Positions 9,605-18,715 of a stretch of DNA of 64,000 nt are shown here, piece after piece. The notes under the pieces are model-generated. The model did not search any database. It was not told the origin of the DNA and saw only the letters and a program-made list of their open reading frames with translations. The position numbers and the translations under genes are program-made. Source of the DNA: Candidatus Kapaibacterium sp. (GTDB taxonomy: Bacteria; Bacteroidota; Ignavibacteria; Kapaibacteriales; UBA2268); NCBI GenBank assembly GCA_023957315.1, contig JAMLHE010000003.1, positions 186,001-250,000 on the forward strand, read 5' to 3'. The first letter of the stretch is position 1, and each line of letters begins with the position of its first letter.

Positions 9605-10075
9605 CTAATCTTCCTCGGGATGCGAGTAAATGCTTTCGTATTTGTGAGGATTTGTGCTTGTGCCGAATGTAGCCTCCAAACCCTTGATGAATTCTATCTT
9701 TTCATCTTCAGTTAGTCGTGCTTTCGAATGAAAAAGTGAGTACAACCTGACAGGCATATCACCACGCTTGACTTCGCGTCCTGCATCATTAGCGTGTTCC
9801 AAAACAGGTTCGGAGATATTAAAATATTCGCGACCTTTTTTAATGTCATAATCCACCATGAACGAAAATGGAGCAACGTAAGAATACCAGGGCCAGACAG
9901 TTTCGTTGCTATGGCAATCCATACAAGCCCGAACAAAAAGCTCTTTAGTTTTGGGTGAATCCCAATCTGGTTCATAATTCACAGGCGGATTTGAACGGTC
10001 AACGGGAATAAACTGAATGCCGACTAGAACTACAATAACAATAATAACCCATATATTTATTTTTTTAATAGTCAT
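9605..10075 (-). CDS. membrane-anchored haem-binding domain protein
   Basis: This 156-residue protein has one N-terminal membrane anchor (about residues 7-24). A soluble domain follows with a single CMDCH haem c site in the sequence CMDCHSNETVWPWYSYVAP, characteristic of the Haem_bd family common in Bacteroidota. It is probably a periplasm-facing monohaem cytochrome-like protein with an electron transfer or sensing role. It follows the exonuclease III gene by 14 nt on the same strand, so the two may be co-transcribed, although their functions look unrelated. Confidence 0.85.
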   Translation of the reverse strand: MTIKKINIWVIIVIVVLVGIQFIPVDRSNPPVNYEPDWDSPKTKELFVRACMDCHSNETVWPWYSYVAPFSFMVDYDIKKGREYFNISEPVLEHANDAGREVKRGDMPVRLYSLFHSKARLTEDEKIEFIKGLEATFGTSTNPHKYESIYSHPEED

Positions 10076-10089
10076 GATTTCTCCAAAAT

Positions 10090-10896
10090 TTATAAATCAA
10101 CTTCTAAAACTATAGGACAATGGTCTGAGCCTTGCACATCGGGCATATGATATGAATTTCGGATAGCACTTTTGAAATTGTCCGTCACAAAATGATAATC
10201 AATCCGCCAGCCCACGTTACTCTCTCTGGCTCTTCCACGCTGGCTCCACCAAGTGTAATTGCCACCTTCTTGAGTAAACATTCGGTATGTGTCCACATAT
10301 CCCATATTTACAATTTTGTCTAATTTTTCTCTTTCGATTGGTAAAAAGCCCGAAACGTCTTCATTTTCCTTAGGTCGAGCCAAATCAATCGGGAAATGTG
10401 CCGTATTATAATCGCCACTGATTATGATAGGCTTGCCTGTGGCTCTGACTCTTTCTACGTGATTGAACAGTGCATCGTAAAATTCGAGCTTATACTCTAC
10501 CCTATTCATACCTGAAGTGCCATTCGGGAAATATATATTGAAAAGAACGAAATCCTTAAATTCAGTCTCGGCGACTCTTCCTTCGATATCAAAAATGTCA
10601 ATGCCAATACTTGTTTCAGAGCGAATCGCTTCAATTTTTGAGTAAGTAACAACACCGCTATAACCCTTGCGAGCTCGTGAATGATTGAAATATCCGACAT
10701 AGCCGGGAGGAAATCTTAACTCGGGATGGATTTGTTCCGGTTCTGCCTTTGTTTCTTGCAACATTATGATGTCGGGGTTTTCCTGTTCTATGAAGGCGAA
10801 GAGCTTGTTATCACGTGAGACTTGGTCATATTTTCGTGAAGGATTTTGCCCAAGTAAGGAGCGGATTCCATTTATATTCCAAGATATTATTTTCAT
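10090..10896 (-). CDS. xth: exodeoxyribonuclease III / AP endonuclease
   Basis: This 268-residue member of the exonuclease III/EEP superfamily cuts DNA 5' to abasic sites in base excision repair. Visible motifs are the N-terminal SWNINGIRSLL, the metal ligand motif IMLQETKAEPEQ, SGDYNTAH, RIDYHFV and the C-terminal catalytic GSDHCPIVLEV. Length is typical. The 241-nt gap between it and the rightward NUDIX gene holds the divergent promoters and some small dyads. Confidence 0.93.
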   Translation of the reverse strand: MKIISWNINGIRSLLGQNPSRKYDQVSRDNKLFAFIEQENPDIIMLQETKAEPEQIHPELRFPPGYVGYFNHSRARKGYSGVVTYSKIEAIRSETSIGIDIFDIEGRVAETEFKDFVLFNIYFPNGTSGMNRVEYKLEFYDALFNHVERVRATGKPIIISGDYNTAHFPIDLARPKENEDVSGFLPIEREKLDKIVNMGYVDTYRMFTQEGGNYTWWSQRGRARESNVGWRIDYHFVTDNFKSAIRNSYHMPDVQGSDHCPIVLEVDL

Positions 10897-11100
10897 ATTT
10901 CCTTTCTCGTAATTAATATTTTAGTCAATACGAAAACTATAGAAAAAAATTATAATCTTATTCTCGGAGACATGATTTGCAATCATCAAACTAAATGATA
11001 ATACACTAATTTCGTTCTCCTAAACTATAATTTTAGTGTAAATTCAGCTTGATTTGGAATCAGGTTTAAACTTAGTTGAAAACTTGAGCGATTTTTTTCT

Positions 11101-11108
11101 TAAATTTG
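11101..11108 (+). promoter_or_regulatory. possible -7 element for the NUDIX-parAB run
   Basis: TAAATTTG matches the Bacteroidota -7 pattern TAnnTTTG, about 30 nt before the proposed start. The nearest upstream TTG is 22 nt away rather than the usual 19-20, so the call is weak. Confidence 0.3.
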
Positions 11109-11137
11109 TATTTTGTATAAATTCATAAGCACGTGTA

Positions 11138-11683
11138 TTGATTAGTAAATGGGAAACATTGTCGGAAACTCAGGTAGCCGATTTGAGAATTTTCAGGGCT
11201 AAAAGCATCGAAAGATTGAACCCCGTTAGTATGCAACGAGGTTTTTTTACGGTTCTTGACTCTCCTGATTGGGTAAACATCCTTCCAATTACTGATGACG
11301 GAAATATCGTTTTTGTGAAGCAATACAGGCATGGGTCTGATTCTGTCAGCTTAGAATTGCCCGGTGGATTGAAAGAAAAAAACGAGCCTGCAATTGATGC
11401 CGCTAAGCGTGAATGTATCGAAGAAACGGGTTATATTGGCGCAGGTGAACCGATTCAAATTGGTGTCAGTCTCCCCAATCCTGCTTTCTTGACTAATAAA
11501 TGCACAAGTTTTGTATGGTTGGATTGCAAGAAATTAAGCAATCAAAAGCTCGACAGCCACGAAGTGATTGATGTGGTAACGATTCCGATTCCTGAAATTA
11601 GAAATTTGATATTATCCGGTGAGTTGAATCATTCGGTAATACTTACAGCATTATTTTATTATTCTTTAAAATATGGTTTATAG
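11138..11683 (+). CDS. NUDIX hydrolase (ADP-ribose pyrophosphatase-like)
   Basis: This 181-residue protein has a complete NUDIX box at residues 77-99 (GGLKEKNEP then KRECIEETGY), matching GX5EX7REUXEEXGU. The context (LPITDDGNIVFVKQYRHG before the box) is that of ADP-ribose/ADP-sugar pyrophosphatases. It starts at TTG 11138 because the alignment-like N-terminus WETLSE precedes any ATG. The first in-frame ATG would remove about 30 residues. It stands 3 nt upstream of parA, heading a co-directional run. Confidence 0.85.
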   Translation: MISKWETLSETQVADLRIFRAKSIERLNPVSMQRGFFTVLDSPDWVNILPITDDGNIVFVKQYRHGSDSVSLELPGGLKEKNEPAIDAAKRECIEETGYIGAGEPIQIGVSLPNPAFLTNKCTSFVWLDCKKLSNQKLDSHEVIDVVTIPIPEIRNLILSGELNHSVILTALFYYSLKYGL

Positions 11684-11686
11684 ACA

Positions 11687-12472
11687 ATGGGCAAAGTAAT
11701 AGCAATAGCGAACCAAAAAGGCGGAGTAGGCAAAACTACGACTTCTATCAATTTATCTGCATCACTTGCGGCAAATGAGTATAAAGTATTGCTGATAGAT
11801 ATTGACCCTCAGGCAAATACTTCAGCCGGAGTGGGTATTGATACTAAACGTTCCGACCACACAATTTACGAAGTATTGGTCAATGACATCGAAGTCAATT
11901 CTACCATTATGCAAACGGAGATGCCCTACTTGTCATTGTTGCCATCGCATATCAATCTGGTAGGTGCAGAAATCGAAATGGTTAGCATCAAACATCGCGA
12001 GCTTATACTCAAAAATGTTTTGAAGGATATTCGTGATGATTATGACTTTTTGATTATTGATTGTCCCCCATCTTTGGGATTATTGACTTTAAATGCACTA
12101 TCCGCGGCGGATTCGGTATTAATACCCGTCCAATGCGAGTATTATGCACTCGAAGGACTGGGACAATTGCTCAATACAATATCAATCGTTCAATACCAAC
12201 TCAACACAGATTTGGAAATAGAAGGAGTGCTTCTGACAATGTTTGATTCGAGACTTCGTTTGTCCAACCAAGTTGCTGAAGAAGTAAAACAACATTTTGG
12301 AAAAAAAGTATTCAAAACTGTGATAAATCGAAATGTAAGGCTATCGGAAGCACCAAGTCACGGGTTGCCGGTCTTGCTTTACGATGCGACTTGCTCCGGA
12401 ACACAAAATTATATAGACCTTGCAACTGAATTAGTGGATAATAACAGAAAATTTTTGAGAAATAATGAATAA
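11687..12472 (+). CDS. parA: chromosome partitioning ATPase ParA/Soj
   Basis: This 261-residue deviant Walker A ATPase begins with the signature KGGVGKTT (residues 11-18) and contains [14 protein letters not shown] (Walker B region) and the later [12 protein letters not shown] motif typical of chromosomal ParA/Soj. It dynamically binds the nucleoid and positions ParB-parS complexes during segregation. It overlaps parB by 8 nt, the usual parAB arrangement. No convincing parS site was found in the window. Confidence 0.96.
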   Translation: MGKVIAIANQKGGVGKTTTSINLSASLAANEYKVLLIDIDPQANTSAGVGIDTKRSDHTIYEVLVNDIEVNSTIMQTEMPYLSLLPSHINLVGAEIEMVSIKHRELILKNVLKDIRDDYDFLIIDCPPSLGLLTLNALSAADSVLIPVQCEYYALEGLGQLLNTISIVQYQLNTDLEIEGVLLTMFDSRLRLSNQVAEEVKQHFGKKVFKTVINRNVRLSEAPSHGLPVLLYDATCSGTQNYIDLATELVDNNRKFLRNNE

Positions 12473-13409
12473 GTTACCGAAAAAGAAAACGGGTTTGGGC
12501 AAAGGTCTCGGAGCCTTGATTTCTTCAGTTGAATTTGATACCGATAAGGGATTCAGTTTGAGTGGCAAAGAAACGGCTGAAAGCAAATTATTTGCCGAAG
12601 TAAATGTCAACGAAATAAGAGTCAATCCATATCAGCCAAGGAAAAACTTCGACCCTGACGGACTCGAAGATTTGACCAATTCTATCAAAAAGCATGGAAT
12701 ATTGCAACCGATAATCGTCCGTAAAACAATTAACGGTTATGAATTAGTGAGCGGTGAACGGCGTCTCAGAGCGTCTATCGAGGCAGATTTGAAGGTTATT
12801 CCGGCATATGTTCTCGCTGTCAAATCTGATTCGCAAATGCTTGTAATAGCGTTGGAAGAGAACATTCAGCGTAAAGACCTCAATCCGATGGAAGAAGCAT
12901 ACGGATACAACGAATTCATAGAAAAATTCAATTATACTCAAGAACAAATTGCCGAATTATTCAACAAGGACCGCTCTACAATTGCAAACTTTTTGCGACT
13001 GTTGCGATTGCCGCTCAAAGTGCAGGAAATGCTTCGCGAGAAACGTCTGAGCATGGGTCACGCAAGAGCTTTGTTGGGATTGAATGATGCCGCAAAGATG
13101 ATTTGGGCTGGAAATGAGATAATTGAAAAGAAATTGAATGTTCGCGATACTGAAACTTTGGTCAAGAGAATCGAATCGGGTAAAATTGCATTTGACAAAC
13201 CGAAGGCAAAATTCCCCGAAAAAAATCCAATAGCCGAATCAACCAAAGCAATTTTGAATGATAAGGCTGACAAGCTTCGTGTAGCATTCGGAACAAACGT
13301 GAGAGTAATTCCAAAATCTAAGGAAAGCGGCATTATCGAATTTGAGTTTTATTCGTCTGATGATTTGGAAAGATTGATAGAATTGTTTGATAAAGTGAAA
13401 GAGTATTAG
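12465..13409 (+). CDS. parB: chromosome partitioning protein ParB/Spo0J
   Basis: The 314-residue ParB carries the N-terminal CTPase domain motifs (NPYQPRKNF; the conserved GERRLRA box; [15 protein letters not shown]), then a helix-turn-helix for parS recognition ([25 protein letters not shown]) and a C-terminal dimerisation region. It clamps on DNA around parS, recruits SMC and is moved by ParA. The start is inside the last codons of parA. Confidence 0.96.
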   Translation: MNKLPKKKTGLGKGLGALISSVEFDTDKGFSLSGKETAESKLFAEVNVNEIRVNPYQPRKNFDPDGLEDLTNSIKKHGILQPIIVRKTINGYELVSGERRLRASIEADLKVIPAYVLAVKSDSQMLVIALEENIQRKDLNPMEEAYGYNEFIEKFNYTQEQIAELFNKDRSTIANFLRLLRLPLKVQEMLREKRLSMGHARALLGLNDAAKMIWAGNEIIEKKLNVRDTETLVKRIESGKIAFDKPKAKFPEKNPIAESTKAILNDKADKLRVAFGTNVRVIPKSKESGIIEFEFYSSDDLERLIELFDKVKEY

Positions 13410-13410
13410 G

Positions 13411-13818
13411 ATGAAGACTTTTCAAAATGTTGCGACTTTTCGTGTAAGGTATGCTGATACTGACCGTATGGGCTTCCTTTATAACGGAAATTACTTAACA
13501 TTATTCGAAATCGGAAGAACTGAATTAATGCGAACTCATGGCATGAATTATCGCAAAATGGAAGACGAAGGCTTTATGCTACCGCTTACTCAGGCATATG
13601 CCAAATACATCAATCCCGCCTATTATGACGATGTGTTGGAGATTCAGGCAGCTTTAGAATATACAGGTGGTGCTTTGCTAAGGTTCAATTATAATATTTT
13701 GAAAGATAATACGATAATAACAAATGGATTTACAGAGCATATATTTATGAATTCAAAATCGCGAAAGCCAATGAAGCCGCCAAAATTTTTCTTGGACATA
13801 ATTAACGATAATAATTAA
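13411..13818 (+). CDS. YbgC/FadM-like acyl-CoA thioesterase (hotdog fold)
   Basis: This 135-residue single hotdog-domain protein has the 4-hydroxybenzoyl-CoA thioesterase family motif RYADTDRMGFLYNGNYLTLFEIGR, in which the Asp after YADT is the expected catalytic residue. It probably hydrolyses an acyl-CoA or acyl-ACP thioester. It starts 1 nt after the parB stop and lies in the same co-directional run. Pairing with parAB is likely positional rather than functional. Confidence 0.85.
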   Translation: MKTFQNVATFRVRYADTDRMGFLYNGNYLTLFEIGRTELMRTHGMNYRKMEDEGFMLPLTQAYAKYINPAYYDDVLEIQAALEYTGGALLRFNYNILKDNTIITNGFTEHIFMNSKSRKPMKPPKFFLDIINDNN

Positions 13819-13876
13819 GGGGAAAGACTTTGCCTATGACGCATATCTACGTTTTCGATAACAATATGGTGACAAA

Positions 13877-14830
13877 ATGAACAAACTTAAATTTGCCGTT
13901 GTAATATTATTATTAGCTGCCGTGAGCGAAGGAATTGCGATTGACTCGCCGTTCAGCTTTTTGAGATATGTTTCAAGTGCACGTGCATCAGGACTTTCAG
14001 GCTCGTTCGTTGCTATGGAAGATGACCCGACGTCAATGTATTTCAATCCCGCAACAGTCAGTACGATACACACAAAACCACTATCGGTGACATTTTTGAA
14101 GCATGTATTGGATATTAATTCCGGCAATGTAAGTTATACTCATCATACCAAAGAAAATGGCTCTTTAGCAGCATCAATTGGTTACACAAGCTACGGAGCA
14201 TTTGAATATGCCGATGGGATGGGCAATCGTGATGGTCGTACTTTTGGGGCAAATGATTTCTTATTCGGTGTCACCTATTCAAATGAGCTCGACAAAGATT
14301 TTTATTATGGATTGACGCTAAAATATATTTTCACGGGAATTGAAGAAGTCAGCACTTCTGCGTTTGCTTTTGATGCAGGTTTATTGTATTTGTTGCCCGA
14401 TGGCAGAACAAATCTTGCAATGTCAATTTTGCATATCGGCACTCAAATCACCAAAATTGGCAATCAAAACGAACCACTGCCTTTGGATTTCAGAGTAGGC
14501 TTCAACCACAGATTGCAAGGTTTGCCGATTTTATTCAATTTATCATTGCATCATTTGTCAGACCAAGCAGATAACTTTTTCGATAGATTCAAAAGATTCA
14601 ATGTAGGTGCTGAAATTAATCTGGGCGAATACATTCAAGCAAGAATTGGATATGATAACGAAGCTCGTTCGCTCACATCATCAGAAGTGGACAAAGGCTT
14701 GACAGGATTTTCGGGTGGCATTGGTGTCAAAACCGACATGATAAATTTCGACTATGGCTTCACTCGATACGGTTCAGCCGTTAATTTGCATAGATTCAGT
14801 ATTAGTTTAGGTGTACAACAATTATTCTAA
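13877..14830 (+). CDS. PorV/PorQ-family outer membrane protein
   Basis: This 317-residue protein has a signal peptide (about residues 1-20) and the characteristic opening SSARASGLSGSFVAMEDDP followed by YFNPA. This opening is typical of the PorV/PorQ family of outer membrane beta-barrels that help T9SS cargo reach the cell surface. Many alternating hydrophobic strands follow, and the C-terminus (SISLGVQQLF) ends in the aromatic residue expected of an outer membrane barrel. PorQ and PorV cannot be separated from sequence alone. It fits the several T9SS-tagged proteins in this window. Confidence 0.8.
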   Translation: MNKLKFAVVILLLAAVSEGIAIDSPFSFLRYVSSARASGLSGSFVAMEDDPTSMYFNPATVSTIHTKPLSVTFLKHVLDINSGNVSYTHHTKENGSLAASIGYTSYGAFEYADGMGNRDGRTFGANDFLFGVTYSNELDKDFYYGLTLKYIFTGIEEVSTSAFAFDAGLLYLLPDGRTNLAMSILHIGTQITKIGNQNEPLPLDFRVGFNHRLQGLPILFNLSLHHLSDQADNFFDRFKRFNVGAEINLGEYIQARIGYDNEARSLTSSEVDKGLTGFSGGIGVKTDMINFDYGFTRYGSAVNLHRFSISLGVQQLF

Positions 14831-14838
14831 GAGGGAAA

Positions 14839-15264
14839 ATGAAAGTGCCTTTTAAATTTTGCGTAATGTTTCTTTTTACAACGATTCTTTTTTTCGGAAT
14901 AAACCCCGATTCTGCATATAGTCAAACCGACAATAAAGCAGTTATACTAAAGCCCGGAGTAAATGCCGGCGACTTATTATTTGCATATAATCAAATTGAT
15001 AATGTAGAGATTGCCGGTGTGGAAGTTAATTCTTTTCTCGAAGTCAAAACTACGCTCAAGCCCTTTATTGATGAAATTTTGCAAAAAAATATAACTGAAA
15101 ATACTCCAATCAAATTTGAAATAACGTTTGCAGTAGCGAACAATTTTGTAGCATTTTTGGAGCGTTCCAAGTTGAAGGGCTCTGAATCGCTCAAATACAA
15201 ACGCGTGGTTGATGCCTTTCGATTAGCTGCTCAAGAAGCCGCAAATGCTAACCCGAGTAAGTAG
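14839..15264 (+). CDS. secreted protein of unknown function
   Basis: This 141-residue protein has a clear signal peptide (hydrophobic stretch about residues 8-22, followed by AYSQ). The mature part is about 110 residues, mixed charge, without cysteines, and with no motif that I recognise. It starts 8 nt after the PorQ-like gene and carries a GAGGG ribosome-binding site, so it is probably co-expressed with that outer membrane protein. A periplasmic accessory role is possible but unproven. Confidence 0.65.
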   Translation: MKVPFKFCVMFLFTTILFFGINPDSAYSQTDNKAVILKPGVNAGDLLFAYNQIDNVEIAGVEVNSFLEVKTTLKPFIDEILQKNITENTPIKFEITFAVANNFVAFLERSKLKGSESLKYKRVVDAFRLAAQEAANANPSK

Positions 15265-15329
15265 ATTTTGCTGAAATTAGTGTATTTCGCATTTATAAAA
15301 TAAACAATAAATCAGATAGAAACAGACTT

Positions 15330-16310
15330 ATGCTTTGTATATATAATACTTCGATTGAGCCATATATCAACATGGCAACCGAAGAGCATCTTTTCAAAAA
15401 TTTCCAAGACGATATTTTCATGCTATGGCGAAATAACAACGCTATTGTAGTCGGTAAACACCAAAACACTCTTGCAGAAATAAATCTTGAGCATGTCCGC
15501 CAAAACGACATCAAAGTTGTCAGAAGATTGTCCGGTGGCGGCGCCGTTTTCCACGATTTAGGAAATCTGAATTTCACATTTATCGTCAATGGCGAAGACA
15601 GCAATCTTGTTGATTTTCGCAAATACACCCAACCAATTTTAGACGTTCTGCAATCACTCGGTGTAAACGCAATATTTGAAGGGCGAAACGATTTAACAAT
15701 CGAAGGTAAAAAATTCTCCGGTAATGCAGTTCATGTGATTCGAAATCGCGTTCTCCAACATGGCACATTGCTTTTCACTTCGCAAATATCAGATTTGACC
15801 GAAGCACTCAAAGTCAATCCCTTAAAATTTCAAGATAAAGCCGTAAAATCAGTTCGTTCACGAGTCACCAATATTAGCGAACATCTGCCCCATCCAATTG
15901 CTCTCGACCAATTTACTCAACTGATTATGAAGCATATCCAGTCAATGTATTCAGATGCCACAATGTATGAATTCAATGCTGAAGATGAAGAAGCGATTCA
16001 GAAATTAGCCGCCGAAAAGTATAGCACTTGGGATTGGAATTTTGGCTATCAAGCAAAGTATAATTTTGAAAAATTAGAAAGAACTTCAGCCGGAAATATC
16101 GAAGTGCATTTGAATGTTGAAAATGGTTTCATCAAAGAGAGCAAAATTTACGGTGATTATTTTAATACTGCCGAAACTTCGGATATTGAAGCTGCACTTA
16201 TTGGTGTAAAGCACGAGTACAACGAAATATCAACCCTGCTTAATCAATTTGATTTGGACGCATACTTTAGAGGAATCGCCAAAGGTGAACTTGAAAATTG
16301 TTTCTTTTAA
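15330..16310 (+). CDS. lplA: lipoate-protein ligase A
   Basis: This 326-residue biotin/lipoate ligase family enzyme activates lipoate with ATP and attaches it to the lysine of lipoyl domains. Conserved elements are NMATEEHLF near the N-terminus, NAIVVGKHQNTLAEIN, the RRLSGGGAVFHDLGNLNFTF lipoate site and KFSGNA with the catalytic lysine. A C-terminal accessory domain of about 90 residues is present, as in E. coli-type LplA. Likely substrates include the two lipoyl domains of the E2 at 49786. Confidence 0.93.
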   Translation: MLCIYNTSIEPYINMATEEHLFKNFQDDIFMLWRNNNAIVVGKHQNTLAEINLEHVRQNDIKVVRRLSGGGAVFHDLGNLNFTFIVNGEDSNLVDFRKYTQPILDVLQSLGVNAIFEGRNDLTIEGKKFSGNAVHVIRNRVLQHGTLLFTSQISDLTEALKVNPLKFQDKAVKSVRSRVTNISEHLPHPIALDQFTQLIMKHIQSMYSDATMYEFNAEDEEAIQKLAAEKYSTWDWNFGYQAKYNFEKLERTSAGNIEVHLNVENGFIKESKIYGDYFNTAETSDIEAALIGVKHEYNEISTLLNQFDLDAYFRGIAKGELENCFF

Positions 16311-16418
16311 CCTTAAATTAAGTTTAGCTTAACAAAAACTTTTCCACATCTCTTCAAATTTTTGCTTTATATCGTCATAAGTCATAAATTTTAAAACATT
16401 TTATATGGAGTCAATTTT

Positions 16419-18608
16419 ATGACCGTCAGACTTGGAAGCATTCAGAATATCGCTGCTAAGAAGAACTACGATACTTCGTATTTGAAACCAATGGACAAGC
16501 CTGTTTCAGAGTACTTCAATCAATATGTCTTTGGTCCTGAAGCCAAGAAAAAGTACCTTGCGATTGATGTTTACGAAAAATTCGAAAATTGCATCGAAAA
16601 CGATATCGCTTTAGATTCCGATACCGCTGATATGATTGCGATTGGACTCAAGAATTGGGCGATTGACCATGGAGTAACGCACTACACGCATTGGTTCCAA
16701 CCACTCACCGGTAAAACTTCCGAAAAGCACGATACTTTTTTCAAATTTGACAAGCATTGGCGAGCTATTGAAATGCTGTCGGGTTTGGAATTGATTGTGC
16801 AAGAGCCAGATGGTTCAAGTTTTCCGTCCGGAGGTTTGCGAAGCACACACAATGCCCGTAGTTACACTATTTGGGACCCGAAATCTCCGATTTTCATTCG
16901 TCGCGGGAAATATGGCAAAACCCTTTGCGTTCCGGCTATTTTGATTTCATATTCCGGCGAATCGCTCGATATGAAAGCCCCTTTGCTCAAATCTATGAGT
17001 ATGCTTAACAAATCTGCAGTCGGCGTCTGTAAATATTTTGATGACAACATCAACAAAGTCATTCCAACTCTCGGATGGGAACAAGAATATTTCGTTGTGG
17101 ATGAATCATTGTTCAATGCCCGTCCGGATTTAATTTTGTGCGGTCGGACTCTTTACGGAAATGCTTCAGCTCGCGGACAACAACTCGAAGACCATTATTT
17201 CGCTTCGATTCCTGAGCGTGTTTACAATTTTATAATTGATTTTGAGCAAGAAGCATTACGATTAGGAATTCCCATTAAGACTCGCCATAATGAAGTTGCG
17301 CCAAATCAATTTGAATGTGCACCGCATTTTGAGTATGCAAATATCGCTGCTGACCATAATTTGTTGCTAATGGATAAAATTGACCGCGTTGCGAAAAGAC
17401 ACGGATTGAGGGTGCTGATGCATGAAAAACCCTTCAACGGATTGAATGGCTCCGGCAAACATAATAATTGGTCTATGTCCACGAATACGGGCGTCAATTT
17501 GCTCGAACCCGGCGACCACCCCGAAACTAATTTGATGTTTATGACTTTTTTCATAAATACGATTTATGCCGTGTATAAACACGCCGATTTATTGCGCGCC
17601 AGCATTGCAAATGCAGGAAATGAACACCGTTTGGGCGCTAATGAAGCACCACCGGCAATTATTTCTGTATTTACGGGTGATAATGTGCAAAAAGTTTTAG
17701 ATGCATTCAAAAGCGGAATTGAATATAAGGATGAAAGTGTTCAAGTAAATTCAGGATTGGAACATCTTTTAGTGCCATTCCAAAAACTCCATACAACTGA
17801 TAGAAATCGTACTTCGCCATTCCCTTTTACCGGAAATAAATTTGAATTTCGGGCAGTTGGTTCATCGGTTAATGTTTCCAACCCAATGACAATATTGAAT
17901 ATTATAGCAGCCGATACTCTTTCAGAATTTAAAATTAAAGTTGATTCATTAATTTCTAAAGGAAAAGAAAAGGAAACTGCAATTAAAAATACTTTGATTG
18001 AAATGTTAAAAGAATGCGAACCAATAATCTTTAATGGCGATAATTATAGTGATGAATGGGTTCAAGAAGCTGAAAGACGTGGTTTGCCAAATCTCAAGAC
18101 GACTCCAATTGCATTAAATGAAATGATTAAAGAGCATAATATTGAGTTTCTTGCAAAAACGGGAGTTTTCAGTCGTGATGAAATAATTTCTCGTTATAAT
18201 GTCGCAATTTTGGAATATATTCATAAATTGGAAATCGAGGCAGTATTAGTTGATGAAATTGCACAAACAATGATAATTCCTTCAGTTGTTTCATATCAAA
18301 ATGAATTGATTAAAAATGTTCAGGGATTAAAAGAAATTGGATTAATTGCCGAAGCTGAAGCTCATAAAAATCAATTAGTTAAAATTTCATATCATCTCGA
18401 GGGTATGATAAAACATTTGAATGATTTGGAAACAGAACGCAAAGCAGCATCCCAAAAAAGTGTTGATGGCGAAAAAGCAGAACATTTTTGCACAAAGGTA
18501 AAGCCACTGTTCGACATAATCCGCTCACATGCAGATAAGTTGGAGTTAATGGTGGACGATAAATATTGGCAATTACCCAAGTATCGTGAGTTGTTGTTTT
18601 TGCATTAA
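16419..18608 (+). CDS. glnN: glutamine synthetase type III
   Basis: This 729-residue enzyme belongs to the large GSIII class, found mostly in Bacteroidota, cyanobacteria and some anaerobes, rather than the ~450-residue GSI. It makes glutamine from glutamate, ammonia and ATP. Visible GSIII features are DGSSFPSGGLRSTHNARSYT, the metal-site stretch WEQEYFVVD, NEVAPNQFECAPHFE and NGSGKHNNWSMST, with a long helical C-terminus. A GGAG ribosome-binding site precedes the ATG. The gene stands alone; no PII regulator is nearby. Confidence 0.96.
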   Translation: MTVRLGSIQNIAAKKNYDTSYLKPMDKPVSEYFNQYVFGPEAKKKYLAIDVYEKFENCIENDIALDSDTADMIAIGLKNWAIDHGVTHYTHWFQPLTGKTSEKHDTFFKFDKHWRAIEMLSGLELIVQEPDGSSFPSGGLRSTHNARSYTIWDPKSPIFIRRGKYGKTLCVPAILISYSGESLDMKAPLLKSMSMLNKSAVGVCKYFDDNINKVIPTLGWEQEYFVVDESLFNARPDLILCGRTLYGNASARGQQLEDHYFASIPERVYNFIIDFEQEALRLGIPIKTRHNEVAPNQFECAPHFEYANIAADHNLLLMDKIDRVAKRHGLRVLMHEKPFNGLNGSGKHNNWSMSTNTGVNLLEPGDHPETNLMFMTFFINTIYAVYKHADLLRASIANAGNEHRLGANEAPPAIISVFTGDNVQKVLDAFKSGIEYKDESVQVNSGLEHLLVPFQKLHTTDRNRTSPFPFTGNKFEFRAVGSSVNVSNPMTILNIIAADTLSEFKIKVDSLISKGKEKETAIKNTLIEMLKECEPIIFNGDNYSDEWVQEAERRGLPNLKTTPIALNEMIKEHNIEFLAKTGVFSRDEIISRYNVAILEYIHKLEIEAVLVDEIAQTMIIPSVVSYQNELIKNVQGLKEIGLIAEAEAHKNQLVKISYHLEGMIKHLNDLETERKAASQKSVDGEKAEHFCTKVKPLFDIIRSHADKLELMVDDKYWQLPKYRELLFLH

Positions 18609-18663
18609 AATGATAAAATATTATTTTATTTTTGAGAATAAATTGATATTTTGAAAAAAATAA

Positions 18664-18696
18664 AAGGGTGACTGCTACTGCAATCACCCTTTTTAG
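18664..18696. terminator. terminator between glnN and the TonB receptor
   Basis: The stem GGGTGACTGC / GCAATCACCC (one mismatch) with loop TACT is flanked by AAAA and TTTTT. It can serve the convergent glnN and the TonB receptor gene. Confidence 0.85.
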
Positions 18697-18715
18697 CTTC
18701 AAGTGAAGAGAAGAA

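Noticed and set aside
10811..10818. TCACGTGA core resembling parS, 870 bp before parA
   Set aside because: Only the 8-bp core matches the 16-bp parS palindrome; flanking bases fit at 3 of 8 positions. It also lies inside the exonuclease III gene. A second partial core near 11131 is weaker still.
10897..11137. Small dyads (for example ATGATT-TGC-AATCAT) as regulatory RNA
   Set aside because: Short stems with no consistent structure; could be operator half-sites but nothing specific can be supported.
13836..13880. 14-codon ORF ending in the start of the PorQ-like gene
   Set aside because: Very short, no ribosome-binding site and no conserved look; likely chance.
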